In this document: positions 17,649 through 25,826 of the stretch, in pieces | How the letters are laid out: every line of letters starts with the position of its first letter | Position numbering within the stretch: the stretch's first letter is position 1 | Assembly (NCBI GenBank): GCA_012517325.1 | Contig: JAAYVF010000008.1 | Span: 62,001-126,000 of the forward strand | DNA length: 64,000 bases | From: Myxococcales bacterium | Lineage (GTDB): Bacteria > Lernaellota > Lernaellaia > Lernaellales > Lernaellaceae | Reading direction: 5' to 3' | Translations under genes and position numbers: made by a program | The notes under the pieces: generated by a model | What the model saw: the letters and a program-made list of their open reading frames with translations, nothing else | The model's database searches: none | Told to the model about the DNA's origin: nothing

Positions 17649-18908
17649 TTAAAAAGCGACCTGCGCCTGCACCTTCAACTCGTCGTTGTCGATGCCGGTC
17701 TGATCGCTGTCGCCTTTTTTCGTTAAAACGTTTTCCCATTCCTCGCCATGATGAATGTAGTTCAGCGAGATCATGGCGTGATAGCCCTGCAGGTAATAGT
17801 TGACGCCGCCCATGATATCGGTCAGGGCATCCTGATCGCTGAGCGGATGGCCGTCTTTGGTCTTGTCGTTCAAGGTGTCGGGATCGAGGTAATCATAACG
17901 GGCCAGCACTTCCACCGGCACGTTCAGCTTCGGACCGAAGTTGAACCCCGCCATCACGTAATAGGACAAGGTTTGCAGGGTGTAATCCTCGCTCAGCGAC
18001 CGGTCGTCGGTTCCTTGTCGATCGTGCGAGAATTGCAAATCCGCGCCGGGGTTTTTCTTGTTCCACGTGTAATCGCCGTAAAGCACCTCGCCGACCAATA
18101 CGACGCCGCAGGGCCCCAGGAAGTCGATGCCGCCGTTGACGAAGATGATCTTGGCGAATTGATCGCGCAGCGAGCCCTGATCATCCTTGAAGTTATCGAC
18201 CGGCATGCCATACCAGACGTTCGCGCGAACCTTCAAACCTTCCAATACGGGCTTGCCCACCAGGCCGAAATGAACGTCCTTGGTCGTGTTCTGGTCGAGC
18301 CAGTTCGCGTTGCCGACCGGCTGCAAGGCGTTTTGCGGCACGAAGGACGGGAAATATTCGCGCCCGTTGTAGATGGCCAGATTGGCGTCCACGTAGGGCG
18401 TGTTCACGGCGATATCCAGGCCGGTCTGGCGGGTGCGCGGAAAGACCAGCCGGTTCATCAACGGTTCGTCGATCGTTTTCCACATTTGCTCGGGCAGCGA
18501 ATTGTAGTAGGTCATTTCCGGCCGAATCCGGCCGACGACGAAGGTCGTATAGGGGATGTAGCTGAAGCCGAGTTTCAGATCGAGCACGCTCATGGCGTTG
18601 GTCGCCTGGTCGTAGGCGATCGTGGAAAAATAGCCGACGCGGTTATCCACGACCCAACCGTATACCTTGAGCAGGAGAGTATTGAGGACGAATTCCGTGT
18701 CCTTGCCGTTATCCATCGCTTGCCGCTGGCCGTCGGTGTTTTCCCCGAGGGTTTCGTCGCCGATGTAATAGTTGAGGCCGGCCTTCATCGTGCCGCCCAG
18801 ATTGATCGCCCCGAAACCGGCCATCAGGCCGCCGTTCGAATCGGCCGCCAGCGCCGAAGTCGCCATTAGAATGGATGTCAGGATCAGGAGGATGAAGCCT
18901 TTTTTCAT
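17649..18908 (-). CDS. OprO/OprP-like outer-membrane porin, copy 2
   Basis: A 419-residue paralogue of the downstream porin. The signal peptide (MKKGFILLILTSILMATSALA) ends ALA, and the chain ends in Phe (VQAQVAF). Long stretches match copy 1, for example YYIGDETLG, LDQNT-KD-HFGL, RYDYLDPDTLND and SDQTGI near the C-terminus. The main differences are insertions in probable surface loops, for example GADLQFSHDRQGTDDRSLSED. An AGGAAAGGAGG site precedes the start. A recent tandem duplication is the simplest explanation; diverged loops suggest different selectivity or escape from surface recognition. Confidence 0.88.
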   Translation of the reverse strand: MKKGFILLILTSILMATSALAADSNGGLMAGFGAINLGGTMKAGLNYYIGDETLGENTDGQRQAMDNGKDTEFVLNTLLLKVYGWVVDNRVGYFSTIAYDQATNAMSVLDLKLGFSYIPYTTFVVGRIRPEMTYYNSLPEQMWKTIDEPLMNRLVFPRTRQTGLDIAVNTPYVDANLAIYNGREYFPSFVPQNALQPVGNANWLDQNTTKDVHFGLVGKPVLEGLKVRANVWYGMPVDNFKDDQGSLRDQFAKIIFVNGGIDFLGPCGVVLVGEVLYGDYTWNKKNPGADLQFSHDRQGTDDRSLSEDYTLQTLSYYVMAGFNFGPKLNVPVEVLARYDYLDPDTLNDKTKDGHPLSDQDALTDIMGGVNYYLQGYHAMISLNYIHHGEEWENVLTKKGDSDQTGIDNDELKVQAQVAF

Positions 18909-18998
18909 ATCGTCGCGCCTCCTTTCCTTGTGGAAAGCAAGGAAATGTTTTTGCCGAGTGTCGAACCGATCAAAACAATGCACCTGGGCATTTTAAAT

Positions 18999-19011
18999 AA
19001 TATCGCTTATT
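18999..19011. promoter_or_regulatory. Operator candidate upstream of porin copy 2, inverted copy
   Basis: AATATCGCTTATT is the reverse complement of AATAAGCGATATT and differs at only one position from the motif at 17446. It is 91 bases from the porin start. Confidence 0.35.
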
Positions 19012-19084
19012 AATCAATATGTTAGAATGATAAAGATCGCTGCGGATCTTCGATGGATTATCTAACCTATGGTCTATAAAGCGC

Positions 19085-19113
19085 TTTTATCAAAACTTGG
19101 TAAAAAAAGTCAA
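19085..19113 (-). promoter_or_regulatory. Sigma-70-type promoter candidate for porin copy 2
   Basis: Minus strand TTGACT, 17-base spacer, then ATAAAA. A third AATAAGCGATA motif abuts it at 19118-19128, just upstream of the -35 box, a position suited to an activator. Confidence 0.35.
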
Positions 19114-19268
19114 GAAAAATAAGCGATACCCACAAGCCTAATAATCTGCGTCGATTTCATCCCTTTTCGCCACGCGATGCGAATTCGGGTTTGTTTTCCT
19201 TGCCTTTATTGTAATTTGAGCTATCATGTATCCATTGCGTACACGATGAATTCCGGAGGAACTCTGTC

Positions 19269-19676
19269 ATGCACCACAAGGAAGCGGTATCGACTACCCG
19301 AGCGCCGGGCGCCATCGGCCCATATTCTCAAGGCATCAAATGCGGTAATTTCGTGTATACCTCCGGTCAATTGCCGATCGATCCCGAAACCAAAAAAATA
19401 CCTGACGATATTCAGGATCAGGCGCGTCTGGCCCTCGGTAACGTGGCCGCCGTGCTTTCCGCCGCCGGTTCGGGCTTGTTGGATGTCGTCAAAATGACCG
19501 TTTTTTTGCTGAATATCAACGACTTTGGCAAGGTCAACGAAGTCTATAAAGAATTTTTCGACGACGACAACGCCAAACCCTATCCGGCCCGCAGCGCCGT
19601 TCAAGTAGCCGCTCTGCCCGGTCCGGTGGGTTGCAAATTGGAAATCGAAGCCGTCGCCATTCTTCCCGCCAAATAA
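19269..19676 (+). CDS. ridA: RidA-family reactive imine/enamine deaminase
   Basis: A 135-residue member of the YjgF/YER057c/UK114 family. RidA trimers hydrolyse 2-aminoacrylate and related imines released by PLP enzymes such as threonine dehydratase. Family marks are APGAIGPYSQGI near the N-terminus, YTSGQLPIDP, and the substrate-binding Arg in YPARSAV near residue 109, followed by a short C-terminal strand. The start has a GGAGGAA site. It stands alone, 82 bases upstream of a glycosyltransferase gene on the same strand. Confidence 0.95.
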   Translation: MHHKEAVSTTRAPGAIGPYSQGIKCGNFVYTSGQLPIDPETKKIPDDIQDQARLALGNVAAVLSAAGSGLLDVVKMTVFLLNINDFGKVNEVYKEFFDDDNAKPYPARSAVQVAALPGPVGCKLEIEAVAILPAK

Positions 19677-19758
19677 AAGGTTCTTGGACTATTCGCGGGC
19701 CGGAATCGCGTCAAAGCAAACCGGCCGCGCCGCTTGACCGACCGGGAGACAGCCGTTC

Positions 19759-21435
19759 ATGCGTATCGGTCGCCTGCGACCCTGGATCTGGCCTTTGCTT
19801 GTCCTGCTATGCGCGGCCTCGTTCATCGTCAACCTTGCGGTCATCATCGCCGACCAGATCGACGACGCCTACGATCCGATGCATCTGGAAAAAACGGGCC
19901 GTCTGCTGGCGCACGCGCTGCAAGGCAACGCGGCGGCCTGGGAAGCTTTTCGGCTCGATACCGCCGCTTCGAGCTACCCGTCGTTGATTCATTACACCAC
20001 CCTGCCCGTCCGCTGGATCGCCGGCGACGTCCCGCGGGCCGGCGCGGTGACCGTCGCGGTCTGGTCGCTGCTGGCGATCCTCTCGGCCTTCGGGATCGGC
20101 CATCTGCTGGCCGGCGACCGCGCGGGGATGTTCGCGGCCCTGTTTACGGCGTTGACCCCCGGGCTGTACCGTTTCAGCCGGATGGAAATGGTGGATGTGC
20201 CGCTGGCCGCGGTCGTCACCCTCGCGATCTTTCTGTTGTTGCGCAGCGATGGCCTCTTGCATCGCGCGCCGTCGCTGGCGTTCGGCGCGGTCTGCAGCGT
20301 GGGGATGATGACCAAACAGTCTTTTCCCCTCTATCTCGCCGTACCTTCCCTTTATTTGATTCTTGCCGGGTACCTCGAGGACAAATCGGAGGCGCGCCGG
20401 CATCGTCTGCTGAACGTCTTGATCGCCGGGGCGATGACCCTGCTGGCCGGAGTCGCGGTGCTGGTTCCTAATTTACATGCCTGGTTCACTGGACGGCAGG
20501 TGGTCCGCGCTTTCTACCTGCAAACCGACGAAGCCGGGTTTTTGGACAACCTGCGGCTGTTGATCACCGACGGCTTGGGGCCGATCCTCTCCGTCCTGAC
20601 GCTGATCGGCTTGTTGGTCGTTTCCAAGAAGGATCGCGGCGTTCGCACGTTGATTCTCTGGCTGGCGGCGCCGCTGTTGGTGTTGCACATCACTTACGGG
20701 ATGCTCAGCACCCGTTATTTATTGCCGCTGCTGCCCGCCGGGACGGTGCTGGCCGCCCTGGGGCTGGAGCAACTGCCGGCGGTGGGATCGCGTTCGCGGC
20801 GCATCGCCAAGGCGACCGTGCTGATTCTGTTGGTGGTCGCCGCGACGGCCTACGATCACCTGCGGCCCGAGCAGACGGTGTTTTCGTTCGAATCCTACGA
20901 AAATCGGCTGCATCTCGTCGGCGTTCCCCGCCCGCAACGCAGCAACTGGGGCCTGGCGCCGCTGACGCAGGCCTTGGAGACCAACAGCGCCGACGCGCGC
21001 GTCATTCTGCTGATCGATTCGCCCTTCACCTCGATGATCCAGGGCCGGCTCTGGATGCTGGATCCGCTGGCCAACGTGACCAATCTCTTTGAATGGGCGT
21101 CGGTCGGCCGGACGCCGCCGGGCTTGGACAACGACGATACGCTGCGCGAATACCTGTCGGCGGCGGATTTTCTCGTGGTCAAGACCGGATTCAATCGCGA
21201 TGTCCGCAATTATTCGCAACCGCAGGACGTGGACGCGCACTTCGCCCAACGGGTGTTTCAGATCTTTTTCGAGATCAAGCCCCACTTCGAGCTGATCCAA
21301 CACTTCCCTTATCCCGAGGATATCGGGCCGATCCTGCTTTACCAACGCCGACAGGGGGAACCGGCGGAGGCTACAACAGCGCCTCCGAATGAAGTTCGCC
21401 GCGAAATACGTAGCGCACCGGACCTTGAAGAGTGA
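19759..21435 (+). CDS. GT39/ArnT-like membrane glycosyltransferase
   Basis: A 558-residue protein with an N-terminal signal-anchor and about ten further hydrophobic helices to residue 370, then a soluble periplasmic domain of about 180 residues. The first loop contains DQIDDAYDPMHLEKTG, whose acidic residues match the position of the catalytic Asp/Glu of ArnT/PMT-type (GT-C fold) enzymes. Such enzymes move a sugar from a lipid carrier to lipid A, protein or another envelope acceptor. The 3' end overlaps the convergent dapF gene by 65 bases, so the last 21 residues are encoded opposite dapF. Acceptor and donor are unknown. Confidence 0.82.
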   Translation: MRIGRLRPWIWPLLVLLCAASFIVNLAVIIADQIDDAYDPMHLEKTGRLLAHALQGNAAAWEAFRLDTAASSYPSLIHYTTLPVRWIAGDVPRAGAVTVAVWSLLAILSAFGIGHLLAGDRAGMFAALFTALTPGLYRFSRMEMVDVPLAAVVTLAIFLLLRSDGLLHRAPSLAFGAVCSVGMMTKQSFPLYLAVPSLYLILAGYLEDKSEARRHRLLNVLIAGAMTLLAGVAVLVPNLHAWFTGRQVVRAFYLQTDEAGFLDNLRLLITDGLGPILSVLTLIGLLVVSKKDRGVRTLILWLAAPLLVLHITYGMLSTRYLLPLLPAGTVLAALGLEQLPAVGSRSRRIAKATVLILLVVAATAYDHLRPEQTVFSFESYENRLHLVGVPRPQRSNWGLAPLTQALETNSADARVILLIDSPFTSMIQGRLWMLDPLANVTNLFEWASVGRTPPGLDNDDTLREYLSAADFLVVKTGFNRDVRNYSQPQDVDAHFAQRVFQIFFEIKPHFELIQHFPYPEDIGPILLYQRRQGEPAEATTAPPNEVRREIRSAPDLEE

Positions 21436-22210
21436 GGTCCGCGATCCGGCCCTCGACCTGCCGGAAATCGACGATCAGCGTTTCGCCGCCGCGCGTCAGC
21501 AGGCGGACGGGCGGTTTAACCTCGCCCGCCAGGCCCAGGGTCACCGCCGCGGCCGCGCAACCGGTGCCGCAGGCCAGGGTTTCGTCTTCCACGCCGCGCT
21601 CGTAGGTGCGGATCGCCACGTCTTGCTCGCCGAGGATTTGCACGAAATCCACGTTGGTGCCGCGCGGCGCGAAAGCCGGGTGATGGCGGGCCGGGCGGCC
21701 CCACCCGACCACCGGCACCGCCGCGAGGTCGGCGACGCGCCAAACCGCGTGCGGCACACCGGTATCGATCGCGGCCAGTCGCACGCGGCCGCCGGCCGTT
21801 TCGATTTCCACCGCCGAGCGGTAATCGCGCGGCGGCGTCAGCCCGACGCGCACCTCGCGGCCGCCGAGCACCCAGCCGCGGATCAGCCCGACCTTCGTGC
21901 GGAAGGTCAGCGTCTCGCCGGCCAGGCCGGCATCGTGGGCGAAACGGGCCGCGCAGCGGCCGCCGTTCCCGCACATCTCGGCTTCCGAGCCGTCGCTGTT
22001 GAAGAAACGCCAGGCGAAATCGGCCTCGCCCCGCGGATCGGCTTCGAGCAGGATGACGCCGTCGGCGCCGACCGACAGTGCGCGGCGGCAGACGGCGCGA
22101 ACCCAGGGCGCCGCCCGATCCGGATCGAGCCACCGTTGGCGGTTGTCCACGAGGATGAAATCGTTGCCGCTGCCGGACATTTTGGTGATCGGAATCGCGC
22201 GATCGCTCAT
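21371..22210 (-). CDS. dapF: Diaminopimelate epimerase
   Basis: A 279-residue enzyme converting LL- to meso-diaminopimelate for lysine and peptidoglycan synthesis. The two catalytic cysteines are C80 in EMCGNGGR and C213 in ACGTGCAA, with FNSDGSEAE before the first. The start MSDRAIPITKMSGSGNDF fits the family. It is the last gene of a four-gene reverse-strand chain and overlaps the small lipoprotein gene by 4 bases (ATGA). Its 3' end overlaps the opposing glycosyltransferase gene. Confidence 0.97.
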   Translation of the reverse strand: MSDRAIPITKMSGSGNDFILVDNRQRWLDPDRAAPWVRAVCRRALSVGADGVILLEADPRGEADFAWRFFNSDGSEAEMCGNGGRCAARFAHDAGLAGETLTFRTKVGLIRGWVLGGREVRVGLTPPRDYRSAVEIETAGGRVRLAAIDTGVPHAVWRVADLAAVPVVGWGRPARHHPAFAPRGTNVDFVQILGEQDVAIRTYERGVEDETLACGTGCAAAAVTLGLAGEVKPPVRLLTRGGETLIVDFRQVEGRIADLTLQGPVRYVFRGELHSEALL

Positions 22211-22506
22211 GGCTGGTCCGCCTCGTCGGTTTCGTCCGCGGCCGGCGGCGTGGCTTCGGGCGTCGGTTCGGGAGTCAGGTCCCGCGCGCGCAGCCGGGCC
22301 GGATCGCCGGCCTGTTCAAACAAGCCGTCCGCCCCCAGCTCGGCCCCGAACGGTTCCGGCGTATTCTGTTTCCATCCGGACGGGATTTGCTCGTCGGCCG
22401 GCCGGGTTTCGTCGCGCGGAATCAGCTTTCCTCGGCGGCCGCAACCACCGGCCGCCACGAGCGTCAAAACCAGAATAAAAAGCAGGATGACCGGCCACGG
22501 TTTCAC
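22207..22506 (-). CDS. LptM (YifL)-like small lipoprotein
   Basis: A 99-residue lipoprotein. The chosen start is a GTG at 22506, six bases after GAAGGAG; the ATG at 22539 lies inside the upstream gene and lacks a good site. The signal peptide ends AAGGC, and the sequence at the anchor is CGRRGKL, matching the CGxKGPL pattern of LptM/YifL, which helps assemble the LptD outer-membrane translocon in E. coli. In E. coli yifL is also directly upstream of dapF, so gene order supports the call. The tail is Pro-, Glu- and Thr-rich and disordered. It is longer than E. coli LptM (67 residues). Confidence 0.7.
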   Translation of the reverse strand: MKPWPVILLFILVLTLVAAGGCGRRGKLIPRDETRPADEQIPSGWKQNTPEPFGAELGADGLFEQAGDPARLRARDLTPEPTPEATPPAADETDEADQP

Positions 22507-22522
22507 CGCGCGCTCCTTCTTT

Positions 22523-23440
22523 TCACTGGACCAAGGCATAAGGGAACAGGTTCGAGCAGTCCTGGTTTCCGGTCCAGCAAACGGCGACCGAACCCGTCGC
22601 CGGAACGTCCGCCGGTACGACCGCCTGCAAATCGTTGTCCGACCCGACGCCGAGAATCTCGGCTTCGATCATCGACTCGGGTTGGCCGAACCAAACCGTC
22701 AGCTCCGTTCCCGTTTGGAATCCCCGCCCGAAAACGCCCACCGCCTGGCCGCCGACGATCTGCCGGCTCGGCGCAACCGCGGCAATCCAGGGTTGCGTCG
22801 CGTCGGCGGTCGGGATCAACACGAGATCGGCCAGCGTCAGTTCGCCCGGTTCCGTCAACCGCACGCGGGTGAACGAGGCGAGCGACAACTCGGGCTGCAC
22901 CTCGATGATCGTTTCGCCGAGCGGCATTTCCAGGTGATAATACCCTTCCGCGCCGGTCTCGATCTCCGTCTCGAAGGCGATTTCCTGGTAATCGGCCAAC
23001 GGCGTCCCGTCGAGGTAGGTGATTCGCCCCTCGATCGTCCCGTAGGCCTCCAGATTGATCGTCAAATCCAAATCGGCTTTACTGACTTGCACCGTGCGCG
23101 ATCCGCGATACAGGCCGAAACCGTCTGCCGTCAAGCAATTGACCTCAATCAACCGCTGGCCGGCCGTCAGATAAACCAGGAACGAGACTTCCTCGTCGTC
23201 CGCCAAATCGGCCACCCACAAGGATTTGCGGATCAACGCCATACCCGGCCCGTTGACGAGCAATTCAATTTCCACGATATCCGGCGGCAGGTCGGCTTTC
23301 GCACCCAGGTACGCGTACACTTTCGCTTGCCATGAACCGCCGGCGTCATCGGGCCGCGAAGCGGCGCAGGCGACCAGCAGGGCGACGACGCTCGCCGATA
23401 AAATCAAGAGACAAATCGCCGACTTTCCGGATCGCCTCAT
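22523..23440 (-). CDS. Lipoprotein with TIG/IPT-like C-terminal domain
   Basis: A 305-residue secreted lipoprotein. The signal peptide ends in the lipobox LVAC. The middle shows beta-rich repeats like carboxypeptidase-regulatory-like domains (TIEGRITYLDGTPLADYQEI), and the last 85 residues fit a TIG/IPT Ig-like fold (AVAPSRQIVGGQAVGVFGRGF; VVPADVPATGSVAVCW). These domains mediate protein or sugar contacts on the cell surface. A GGAGG site precedes the ATG, which overlaps the FecR gene stop (ATGA). Exact function unknown. Confidence 0.75.
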   Translation of the reverse strand: MRRSGKSAICLLILSASVVALLVACAASRPDDAGGSWQAKVYAYLGAKADLPPDIVEIELLVNGPGMALIRKSLWVADLADDEEVSFLVYLTAGQRLIEVNCLTADGFGLYRGSRTVQVSKADLDLTINLEAYGTIEGRITYLDGTPLADYQEIAFETEIETGAEGYYHLEMPLGETIIEVQPELSLASFTRVRLTEPGELTLADLVLIPTADATQPWIAAVAPSRQIVGGQAVGVFGRGFQTGTELTVWFGQPESMIEAEILGVGSDNDLQAVVPADVPATGSVAVCWTGNQDCSNLFPYALVQ

Positions 23441-24369
23441 TTCGGGTTCGCCTCCGGAAAACGAATGTGAATCCGCACCGCGACCCGATCCGCTTGGGGC
23501 TGCACCCCGGCGGGGAGCCGCGAGAAATCGTCGGGGTACGGCAGATCCTCCTCGCGCAGGCCTTCCCGCAGGCCGGCCGAGTGGAACGCATCGAAATCCG
23601 CCCCGCCTTCTCCTTCCTCGGCCAGCAGCAAACCCTGATCGTTCGGGACGCCGCCTTGCTGGGACGACAACCACCGGCTCTCGACCAGATGCATCGCCGA
23701 ACCGGGCCGATGCTGCCAAAGATATTGATTGGCGACCTCCGTCTCCGCCAGCAGGGATGGCGCGGCGGCGGCGGTTTCATCCGGCGTCAGCACCCGGAGT
23801 TTACCGTCCTCGGACGTGACGATCGCGCCGGCGGCCAATTCGGCGACGTTGCTCGTTCCGCCTTCGCGCCCCAGCGGGCGAACCTCGCCGGCGAGGTTGT
23901 AGATCCGGGAGCGCCCCGCTTGCGGATCGTATTCGACCACGAAATAGGCGTTGTGCCCGGCGGCGGCGAGATTCGGATCGTCGACGCGGACGGTATGGCG
24001 GTAATTGGGACGCGGCCGGACCAACAGGCGCAGCGAGCCGGCGTTGAGGTGGAAAAAGTTGACGCGGGCCCGGTCTTTCAGATTGTGAATGCTTCGTTCC
24101 ACGACCAGGTCGGTATTGGAACCGACGTAAACGATCAATTGGCCGCCGAACTGCAGCTTGGCGCGGCCGGCGCCGTCGGTGGTCAGCCGGTCGTTTTCGA
24201 AGATCTCAAAACCGGCATCCGCCAGAATCGGTTCGGGCAGACCGGCGCGCTCGAGGCGCACCACGCCATCGGCGGCGATCACCATGCCGCGCGGTTCGTC
24301 GGTCTGGGCTTGCGCCGACACCGTCGCCGCCAGCAGCAGGACCAGGAGAATGAGCCCAATTCGACGCAT
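23437..24369 (-). CDS. FecR-domain secreted protein
   Basis: A 310-residue protein with a cleavable signal peptide ending SAQAQ. Residues about 25-185 match the FecR domain fold: GMVIAADGVVRLERAG, then FEIFENDRLTTDGAGRAKLQFGGQL, then LVVERSIHNL. Unlike classical FecR there is no N-terminal anti-sigma helix and no transmembrane segment, so this is the stand-alone periplasmic type. Its role is probably ligand or envelope interaction. It is first in the chain leading to dapF; a terminator separates it from the Rnf operon upstream. Confidence 0.8.
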   Translation of the reverse strand: MRRIGLILLVLLLAATVSAQAQTDEPRGMVIAADGVVRLERAGLPEPILADAGFEIFENDRLTTDGAGRAKLQFGGQLIVYVGSNTDLVVERSIHNLKDRARVNFFHLNAGSLRLLVRPRPNYRHTVRVDDPNLAAAGHNAYFVVEYDPQAGRSRIYNLAGEVRPLGREGGTSNVAELAAGAIVTSEDGKLRVLTPDETAAAAPSLLAETEVANQYLWQHRPGSAMHLVESRWLSSQQGGVPNDQGLLLAEEGEGGADFDAFHSAGLREGLREEDLPYPDDFSRLPAGVQPQADRVAVRIHIRFPEANPK

Positions 24370-24383
24370 GCCTCACCCGTCGG

Positions 24384-24415
24384 AAAAAACAAGCATTGTT
24401 ATCATAACGGCTTGT
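24384..24415 (-). terminator. Rho-independent terminator of the Rnf operon
   Basis: On the minus strand ACAAGC pairs with GCTTGT around an inner GTTAT/ATAAC stem and is followed by TTTTTT. It lies 36 bases past the rnfE stop and just before the fecR-type gene, so the two units are transcriptionally separate. Confidence 0.75.
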
Positions 24416-24450
24416 CGTTGAACCGCAAGATGCGCCGAAACGCCTTGGCT

Positions 24451-25068
24451 TTATTTGGCTTCCTTGCGCGTGAGACGATTGATGACGGCCAGCATCGAGC
24501 CGAGGCATAAAAAGGCGCCCGGCGGCAGAATCATCACGATGATCGGCACGTATTGGCCACCGGCCGCATCGGCCAGCGCGGTGAGCACCGGGATTCCGAA
24601 AACCGTGCCGTTACCCAGAATTTCGCGGACCGATCCGATCGCCGTCAATGCCAGCGTGAAGCCGATCCCCATGCCGATGCCGTCCAAAGCGGAATTAAGC
24701 ACCGGGTTACGGTTCGCAAAGGCCTCGGCGCGACCCAGGATGATGCAGTTGACGACGATCAGCGGGATGAAAATGCCCAAGGCTTTGTAAAGTTGGTGAA
24801 AATAGGCGTTCATAGACAGGTCGACGATGGTCACGAAGGCGGCAATGACCACGATATAGGCCGGGATGCGCACCTTGTTGGGAATCACGTTCCGCAAGGC
24901 CGAAATCAGAATGTTGGAGCAAACCAGCACGAACGTCGCGGCAATGCCCATGCCGATGCCGTTTTTGGCATTGGTGCTGGTCGCCAGCGTCGGGCACATG
25001 CCTAAAACAAGGCGGAACGTCGGGTTTTCGGCGACGATGCCATTGGTCAAATCCTTCCACAGCGACAT
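24451..25068 (-). CDS. rnfE: Rnf complex subunit RnfE
   Basis: A 205-residue integral membrane subunit with six helices, homologous to RnfA and NqrD. It starts MSLWKDLTNGIVAENPTFRLVLGMCPTLA, and Cys25 (MCPTLA) and Cys108 (VNCIILG) are the conserved cysteines that in RnfA/RnfE and NqrD/NqrE pairs bind an intramembrane iron centre. It is the last gene of rnfABCDGE, 5 bases after rnfG. Confidence 0.96.
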   Translation of the reverse strand: MSLWKDLTNGIVAENPTFRLVLGMCPTLATSTNAKNGIGMGIAATFVLVCSNILISALRNVIPNKVRIPAYIVVIAAFVTIVDLSMNAYFHQLYKALGIFIPLIVVNCIILGRAEAFANRNPVLNSALDGIGMGIGFTLALTAIGSVREILGNGTVFGIPVLTALADAAGGQYVPIIVMILPPGAFLCLGSMLAVINRLTRKEAK

Positions 25069-25073
25069 GGCCG

Positions 25074-25826
25074 TTACTCCGTTAAATCCTTGCCCGCGAT
25101 GGGCGGGGGTGTTTTGGTGATTTTCGGCAGGGGAACGGCCGCCGGCAGCTTCGGATCGGCGACACCGCCTTCTTCCAACTTCGCGTCGGGTGTCGGTTCG
25201 GCCGGTGGCACCGCAAGCGCGGCCGCAGCCGACGCGGCCGGTTCGCCGGTCAGGGCGGCGCGGTTATCGCGGAACCATTCGAGCCCTTCCTTAATGGAGC
25301 CGACCACGGCGCGGGGGCTGATCGTGGCGCCGGACAAGGCGTCGATCTCACCGCCGTCTTTTTTCACCCGCCAATCGGTGTTTTCCAGGTTGCGCGGTTG
25401 TTGACCCTTGAACACGATCTGGTGAATCCATTTGACGTTGGTCGCGATGTTCGAGCCCAGGCCGGGCGTTTCGCCGTGAATGACCGCTTTGTAACCGATC
25501 AGATTCCCGGCGATATCCAAACCGATCATGCTTTGGATCTCGCCCGCGTAGCCTTTTTTCGAGGAAATCAAGTAAGCGAAACCTTTCGGCTGCCCATCGG
25601 ACATCGCCACGTAAACGGCCTTTTTTCCGCCGATGTTTTCTTTCTTCTCGATGGTTGCCCCGCCGGCGAGAATCGGTTCCAGGACGAGCTTGGCCGCATC
25701 CTTCGCCTCGGCCTCGGCCGCCGTGGCGATCGGTTCCTTCGTCATGCTGTAAACCTGCGCCAGCGCCACGGCGCTGATGATGCAAATCGCTCCCAGTACC
25801 AGGCAGAGGTTCAGTATCTCTTTCAT
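25074..25826 (-). CDS. rnfG: Rnf complex subunit RnfG (FMN-binding)
   Basis: A 250-residue subunit with one N-terminal helix and a periplasmic FMN-binding domain. The flavinylation site is in DALSGATISPRAV, where the Thr of SGAT takes covalent FMN from ApbE. The start MKEILNLCLVLG at 25826 overlaps the rnfD stop by 4 bases. The C-terminal 60 residues are Pro/Ala-rich and low-complexity, longer than in E. coli RsxG, and probably disordered in the periplasm. No apbE gene lies in the window. Confidence 0.95.
   Translation of the reverse strand: MKEILNLCLVLGAICIISAVALAQVYSMTKEPIATAAEAEAKDAAKLVLEPILAGGATIEKKENIGGKKAVYVAMSDGQPKGFAYLISSKKGYAGEIQSMIGLDIAGNLIGYKAVIHGETPGLGSNIATNVKWIHQIVFKGQQPRNLENTDWRVKKDGGEIDALSGATISPRAVVGSIKEGLEWFRDNRAALTGEPAASAAAALAVPPAEPTPDAKLEEGGVADPKLPAAVPLPKITKTPPPIAGKDLTE

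Larger units (their letters stand above)
18909..19268. other. 360-base divergent spacer, porin copy 2 / ridA
   Basis: AT-rich and without a gene. It contains a minus-strand promoter candidate (19085-19113), two copies of the AATAAGCGAT motif shared with the other porin, and the ribosome site of ridA (GGAGGAA). No convincing plus-strand promoter was picked. Confidence 0.6.
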
